A stretch of 64,000 nucleotides of DNA from Hirudo medicinalis. Lineage: Eukaryota; Annelida; Clitellata; Hirudinida; Hirudinidae. Both the position numbers and the translations under genes were made by a program. Numbering within the stretch: position 1 is the first letter of the stretch; every line of letters starts with the position of its first letter. Of the stretch, positions 56,801 through 64,000 are shown piece by piece. Below the pieces are notes generated by a model. It did not search any database. It was given only the letters and a program-made list of their open reading frames with translations, and was not told the origin of the DNA. Where the stretch lies: the NCBI GenBank assembly GCA_011800805.1, contig MPNW01000134.1:104644-168643 (forward strand). The letters are read 5' to 3'.

Positions 56801-57714
56801 TTTTCTGAGATGATTCTAAAGGCTTTGAAGTAGGATCATTGCCAGGATGTTCGATTTGCATATCTTTGAAAATGCCTCCATGTGAACTTGATGACTTTTT
56901 AGGCAAGCTGACAGATATAGTTGGAGATTCAACTCCTTTTTTTATGATAAACAAACATTTTGAGTGTTTTGAGGCTTCTTTTATTTTTGCATTCAGCCTT
57001 TGGAGCTCAGTCTCAGCCTCCAACAGCTTTACTTCAAGATCTTTTACTTTCTTTGCCTTCTCCAAGTAAATGTTATTCATGTCCTTCAGTTAACAAATCA
57101 AATTACATTTTTGAAACTCAATGGCAAACTTGAAAATAATTCCTAGTTTAAAGTTGATGTCACATTTTACATCTTTTGTCATATAAATCATAAGCAGAAA
57201 TATGAACAATGATATGAAATTTTAGTATTTCACTTGTGTTGTGAAAGAGATGATTTTTTTCTGAAACTCTTCTTTCTGATGCTTCAAAATGTTGTTCCAT
57301 TTCTTCAGATTCTCTAAGTTAGAGCATAACACATTGAGCTCTTCCTTCTTAGAAACTATATTCAACTTGCTCATCTTGATATTCTCATGTAAGGATACTA
57401 ACTTTAATCCTGAAAGTGTTCAAATGAGAAATGAAAATAATTTGAACACACTCCAGACCTAACTTACCTGATGTTATGTTGGATTGTGATCTTGCCTGGA
57501 TGTCTCTCCTAATTTCTAACAAACTGGACTTTAATTTATTTTTGTCCTCTATGTTTGTAATCAATTGCCTTAGCCACGTTTCCAGTTCTTGAGATTTCAA
57601 CTTCAACTTTGCATTCCGAGTGCGGAGTTGTTTTAAATAAGTTTCTTGACTTTCGACTTTGAAGGCGCTGGAGTTATTTGCCTTAGTCAAATCGCTGAGT
57701 TCTCGCAAGGACAT
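53891..57714 (-). CDS. ASPP-family protein (TP53BP2/PPP1R13-like)
   Basis: ASPP proteins bind p53-family factors and PP1 through ankyrin and SH3 domains. Seven exons in transcript order: 57468-57714, 57234-57409, 55941-57083, 55462-55595, 54294-54460, 54021-54220 and 53891-53935; they give 703 aa. The N-terminal coiled coil starts SLRELSDL and contains MNNIYLEKAKKVKDLEVKL, aligned with ASPP2 MNNLFQQKQRELVLAV. A low-complexity middle follows. KKVRFDPIALLFNAA carries the PP1-docking RVxF-type motif KVRF (about 496-499). Ankyrin repeats include NEEGMTALHCAIF and DGWTPLHCAAS. SH3: VVYALYDFNSEGHDELSF, EEEWWWGCLEGKEGYIPRNLIG. It ends NKRSL, compared with PRQRSLA. No ubiquitin-like RA domain was found before the coiled coil; it is absent or lies in an unseen exon. 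Met 57714 was chosen by alignment; an in-frame Met at 57777 is also open. Confidence 0.93.
54575..54905 (+). repeat. Dispersed repeat family B, copy 2
   Basis: Direct-orientation relative of 49290-49605: cttaaaatattataatcagc, cttgctcataaggcata, acaatttgtatgacttgttt and aatatagtttggggcct. In an ASPP-like intron, so antisense to that gene. Confidence 0.75.
54960..55150 (-). repeat. Dispersed repeat family A, copy 4 (most complete)
   Basis: On the minus strand it reads from the sequence shared with 51006-51120 through ctgggttgcgaacacgacgc, accgttgccattacaaccac and atgcaggaatgcaacccatt to gccaacctgcac. About 190 bp, in an ASPP-like intron. Confidence 0.85.
55190..55340 (+). repeat. Dispersed repeat family A, copy 5 (diverged)
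   Basis: Contains ctcatttatatagtgacata, ggcagtgcaagctgggttgt and gaacgtgacacataacaact. It lies in opposite orientation to copy 4 and only 40 bp from it. Confidence 0.7.
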
Positions 57715-58508
57715 GGTTGAATTTAAAATGTAAACATTTCTCGGCAAGTACAATAAATTTGTAACTATTGTTAACACAAATAAGCCAATTCACAATAGAA
57801 GCCAGAGATAGAAATAATCGTCACCAATAATTAATTTATGATTTCGCCTAAAAATACTAATCGTAAATGCGTTTTTATATGGCTATCGCAAGCCTGAGCC
57901 AAATATTAAAAGTCTGGTACATGAAACTTAAGTAACACCTTCGGCTAAAACATCAATGAAACCTCATCCCAACAAATTTAATAAACAGAGCCAAGTCATT
58001 AAAATACGCGGACAAATGTAAAGATAAAATTTAACAAAATTTAAAATAGGACATGTGCCACAAAGACTAAAAGTCTTTTTTTTTTATAACAAATACTTCT
58101 TAAGATTTTTGTGTTTGAATAATGTTGGTTTTGATCAAGGTATGTGCTACCTTGAAAAATAATTACATGGTAATATTATTTAGCAAACTTTAAACTTATA
58201 TAAAGTTTTAAATTAAAAAATTATAAATTTTAATTTTTGGGACTAGCCTGTGCCATAATTTAAATAATTATTAAATACAATTTTTGTCGACAAGTAAAGC
58301 AAGTGCGTTTATTTTATGGTTTATTAAATATATTATGTAATAACAAATTTTGGTTTAATTAAATTATACAAAATAATTAAAATTAAATTGTATGTTGAGA
58401 TTGTTGTGCGCTATCCACCAAACGCACCCTTTGTGCTACACTCCAACAATACGGCTGTTTCAGGCCTTTGATTTTTACGGTCGTAGTTTCTGTCTCATTT
58501 GCAAAGCA
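57715..58508. promoter_or_regulatory. Divergent promoter region, ASPP-like / Rab1
   Basis: 794 bp between outward-facing start codons, AT-rich in the middle. An undetected upstream ASPP exon could begin here, but none is visible. Confidence 0.35.
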
Positions 58509-60344
<1,836 letters not shown>

Positions 60345-63300
60345 GTTGTTCACTATAAATCCTCCCAATGGCCTGTGAGATGCACAAAGTTTAAGTCCAC
60401 TTGCCAGTGAGATCAAGAGAGTAAAGGATAGTTAGCTATTACGCACGTGGACTCGATTTACAATTTAAAATTTTGTGCCTGCTCGTATGGATGACTGGTT
60501 TTGCTTGAGTTAGGTTTTGATCGAACTTTCCAAGCATTTGCTTTTCTATGTTTTGTGCGCCTTGTGTTTCCATGTCATCGGCATCCATGAAAGTCAAGCT
60601 GAATTCATTTTGCAATTTTGTTTCTCAATTCAGTTGAGAGAAATGTTCAGTTCTGAAATTAATTAAAAGAGTGCTTATGTGGTGAATGGTTGTCCAAATA
60701 TTTTAGGTTTTGTTTATTATGTGGAGGAAAGTCTGTCCTGAGTCTGCTCCCAGTAGACAGTTTGTGCTTATGTTTATGGCTTTGAGATCTGTGTCATTGC
60801 AATTCTAGATACCATTATTGACAGTTGAGCACATAATTTTGGACTTAACATTGGTTTTGAGAAGCTTATTAACATTGATTTGATGAATCCCTATCTATTA
60901 GCAAGAACTAATGTGTTTGGACAATTGTAATTTTGATGTCATTCTCTTGTTATTTTATTTTTCTTTTAATCAATTTTAAACTTTTGTTACCTCTTCAGTT
61001 CTGTTGTTGTGTTGTTATTACTGTTGTTGTTTGTTATTGTTATTGTTGTTGTTGTTATTATTATTATTATTATTATTATTGTTGTTGTTGATGTGCTTGT
61101 AGGAATCAGTAACTTTTTGAGACTCACAGAAGTTCATGCAACAGTGGTATGGTTAAGCCATTAATGACTTTCTAAAGGCAAACAATCACCAGATTACATT
61201 ATTACTTGACATAAGAAATTGCATGCGCAATTACCATTGACTTATAAAACACTCTGTTAAATAGAAAGGCGATCACGGAGCAGCGCCAACCGTAAAGTTA
61301 AATCTAACTGCTGGGTAAAGTGACCACCAGATGATCATGGGTGGGGCAGTTGTGCTCGTTGGGTCGCATTCCAGAAATTCGTGGAAGAATGTCAATGCTC
61401 TGCCTTGGTTAGTGTCGAAAGATAATTATTATGTAGCTGAGAACTTTAAACCCTGTTTAGCATTTGCTGGGTTTGTTATATTTGGCTTCTTGGGGGCCAA
61501 TACCACGAAAAAATCAGATTAAGTAAGGGGAATTCAATTTTTTGCGAAATATCTGAGGTTCGATTAGGCTCTTGTGAGTGGATATGGTTTTTATAAATTT
61601 CCAGATAAGTGAAAGTTATGCGTATTTCTTTTATATGACCTTCTTAGTCCAGAATTGTGTTGTACTTAGTATTTTAGTACCTAGGAAAAGTAGCAAGTTT
61701 TGAGAGTGTCCGTGTCTTAAGAACCCTGGAGTTGCCTCTCCCTTGGCAGGGAAGATGAAAAGAATGCGCGTTTCGCAGTAGGCAGCTCCCATCAATCTCT
61801 TCGTATCGAGACACCACCTCAATCCGGCTCCTAAGCTTCTGCTCTTTGTGAAATTTGCCAACACAAAAACATTAGCCTTTTTATCAGACGCAACTCCGGC
61901 TGTAATAAAGTACGAAGTAAACACAACTTTGCCTCGCGTACGCGCCCTGTGTGATTTCTCTCGGATATTTTTATGCCATTACATTTTCAAAGGAATATCT
62001 ACCACTCAACGCGTTGGATGTTCGTGTTTCATGTGCTGCTTCAACTGGTTCCGATGTGCTGATGTTTCATTTGCGAGATGCACCTAAGAAGAATTGTTCA
62101 GCTGAATTTACAGTTCTCTGAGTCCGAAAGGACATGATAAATTAAACTATAAAAGATGTCCTCTAGAAGGAAAACGAGGATACCGCGAAGAAAAAGATTA
62201 CTCCCAGAAACTGGTATTTTCTTAAAATTTCTGAAAAGTGAATTTTGATAATCACCCACTGACAACTTTTAATTTTCACCGGTTTTTTGACCATTAATAA
62301 TGAAGACATCGTTATATAAGGCAGGATTACGATCAGAGGCTTTACGAACTATTGCATTTTATAACAATTCTTATTTTTATTATTCAAGTTAAGATACGTA
62401 AAATATAGGTGGCCATATTGTTATAATTTTTATTTAGGTGTATTTAACATACATAAAAAAAGTAATGTTTACCAATGCTTCACGATGAGTCACTTTTAGC
62501 GGCGGTTTCTTGCTTCTGCTAAAAATTGATGCTATTGGAAGCTTCGTATGCTCGATACTAGGTTATCTATCCTTATTCAAAAACACAATTACTCAATTTT
62601 CTTTTCAATACTTGTTGATTCGATTGCTTTTCCGAAGTTTCTAATAATCCGCGATTTAAAAATTCCGAGATTTTTTAACCATTTCCGACAAATAGGAGCT
62701 GACATTGAGTCTTTATGCTACAAACCATAAACGTTCCAACGCCTTATTTAAATGTTGCCTTGATATTTCTCAATTTTCAGGAACCGGTTGGCTAGTTATT
62801 TGTTGCCTTAATGCCTGGAAATTTATCCTTCGTATTTTTTATTGAGATAAGATGTTCTATGGCAGGTCGTTTGGAGATTTCCAACTATTTTCAGAACAAG
62901 TAATTATTTGTGATTTAGCAGGAAACGTGATTTTTGATGCGCACAGAATATGTGATGAAAGTTTCATCTGGCCCTGCGAAACAAATAATGATGGTATATT
63001 AAAAAAGAACCGGTTGCTGCATGCACATTAGGTTTTTCGAGCTGGAAGACTTCAACAGCTATCTAGATATGTGTCTGTTGAATAGTTTTTTGTTTTTTGT
63101 TTTGCTCACAAGGTTCACGTGCGGCGTACGCGAGTTATGTTATGAAGATTTTATTATTAGTCATAGTGAAGACCTTCTCGTGCCTGTTGCAAACTTTAAG
63201 GAAACATTGGAATAGGATTTGGTTTCTGGCTCCATCGGTCAATGATGGTTTCCAGTCAGCTTTATTGTAACTCATAATTAATTTTTATTTGAAGTGAAAC

Positions 63301-64000
63301 TTCCCATGTTATTTTGGCTCCTGTCAACCTTTCATATTTTTTATGATAACATTCTTCGTCGAAAACTTTTGACGTATTCATCGCTGTCAGGATTTTGGTG
63401 GTCTGCTTTCTGACAAGATGACATACAATTAATGCTGCGAAGCATCTACTGCTGTCACTGTATTCGTTATCGTGTCTGTGTCTCAGTGTTGATGTCATGG
63501 CCTAGGAATGTAAATTAACTCAATCTAAAATTTAATTTAATATACCAAAAAATTTATTAGCTAGCAAATCCCATATTAGAAAACTTTTACGGCCTAATTT
63601 ACTTCCCAAGTTTCTGGACTTTGCCAGGGGTGGAATTTTATGAATTTGCAATATTAGCAAATGCATCATTTAATTTTTATTAATTTTGGGGAAAAGATGT
63701 TATTTTAATTCTGAGAATTTTCTTCAAGTAAGTCCGGCGTTGTCGTCAACAACGCTATTCTGGAGAAAATTGGGATATATTGGGAAAAGGTTGAGTTTTA
63801 TTCTCCTCCATTAATGAAATCCTGGGTTTCAAGAAGAGATGCTTGTCATTTTGAGTATAATCTGTGGCCTTGAAATTACCACAAATTAAATATTAAATTC
63901 TTCTCCTTTCATTGGCATCTGGTTTGAAGCGAGCGAATTCAGATTACGAGATGATGTAGTTTACATCTATCCAATAATGCTGATTGGAGTCTTTCTATTC
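60345..64000. other. Rab1 3' UTR and gene-free right end
   Basis: The first several hundred bases are probably Rab1 3' UTR. A trinucleotide array lies at 61008-61092. A moderately GC-richer stretch at about 61700-62070 has open frames on both strands, none recognised. A 63-codon frame at 61331-61522 has a hydrophobic segment but no known relatives. Nothing further can be supported. Confidence 0.5.
61008..61092. repeat. (TTG/TTA)n trinucleotide array
   Basis: gttgttattactgttgttgt passes into an att run of about nine units and then gttgttgttgatg. Confidence 0.9.

Noticed and set aside
61331..61522. 63-codon frame with a hydrophobic segment
   Set aside because: Too short to judge without homology or expression data; it lies in probable Rab1 3' flanking DNA.

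Overview
The window is nuclear DNA of an intron-rich, AT-rich animal. Genes are split into many short exons separated by GT-AG introns that are mostly 60-500 bp. Every recognisable product is a metazoan or pan-eukaryotic protein, and each family is represented once: ERM, a glycine-receptor-like channel, UNC93, PP2A-B56, a MiDAC-type ELM2/SANT protein, ASPP and Rab1. This suits an invertebrate better than a vertebrate. The phylum cannot be fixed from the sequence alone; a marine invertebrate such as a tunicate or other early-branching deuterostome is only a guess. All gene models below were spliced by eye, with reading phase checked across every junction.

Layout. 1-3878 (+): 3' two-thirds of an ezrin/radixin/moesin gene. 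5055-7545 (-): MTG1, a mitochondrial ribosome GTPase, carrying a textbook U12-type AT-AC intron. 8401-9579 (-): intronless FBXL8-like F-box gene. 10339-11221 (-): small five-exon gene resembling the Pol I subunit RPA34/POLR1G. 12607-17592 (-): eight-exon Cys-loop chloride channel of glycine-receptor type. Its introns hold a GC donor, a 30-bp minisatellite, a 275-codon intronless reading frame on the same strand, and a near-perfect hairpin that ends exactly at a 3' splice site. 17593-22985: gene-poor, AT-rich and rich in simple repeats. 22986-23743 (-) FKBP2 and 24107-26246 (+) RFC3 form a tight divergent pair. 29623-34504 (+): UNC93-like membrane protein. 38300-38890 (-): possible tail-anchored protein. 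40202-44743 (-) PP2A-B56 and 45505-52359 (+) TRERF1/MIDEAS/ZNF541-like gene are divergent. 53891-57714 (-) ASPP-like and 58509-60344 (+) Rab1 are also divergent. 60345-64000 holds no gene I can recognise.

The genes are mostly housekeeping or signalling genes and do not form an operon or pathway. The organisational themes are three head-to-head pairs with under 0.8 kb between start codons, non-canonical splice sites, and at least three families of short dispersed repeats in introns and spacers. The most unusual single object is the 62-nt hairpin at 13809-13870, which has the geometry of a 5'-tailed mirtron.
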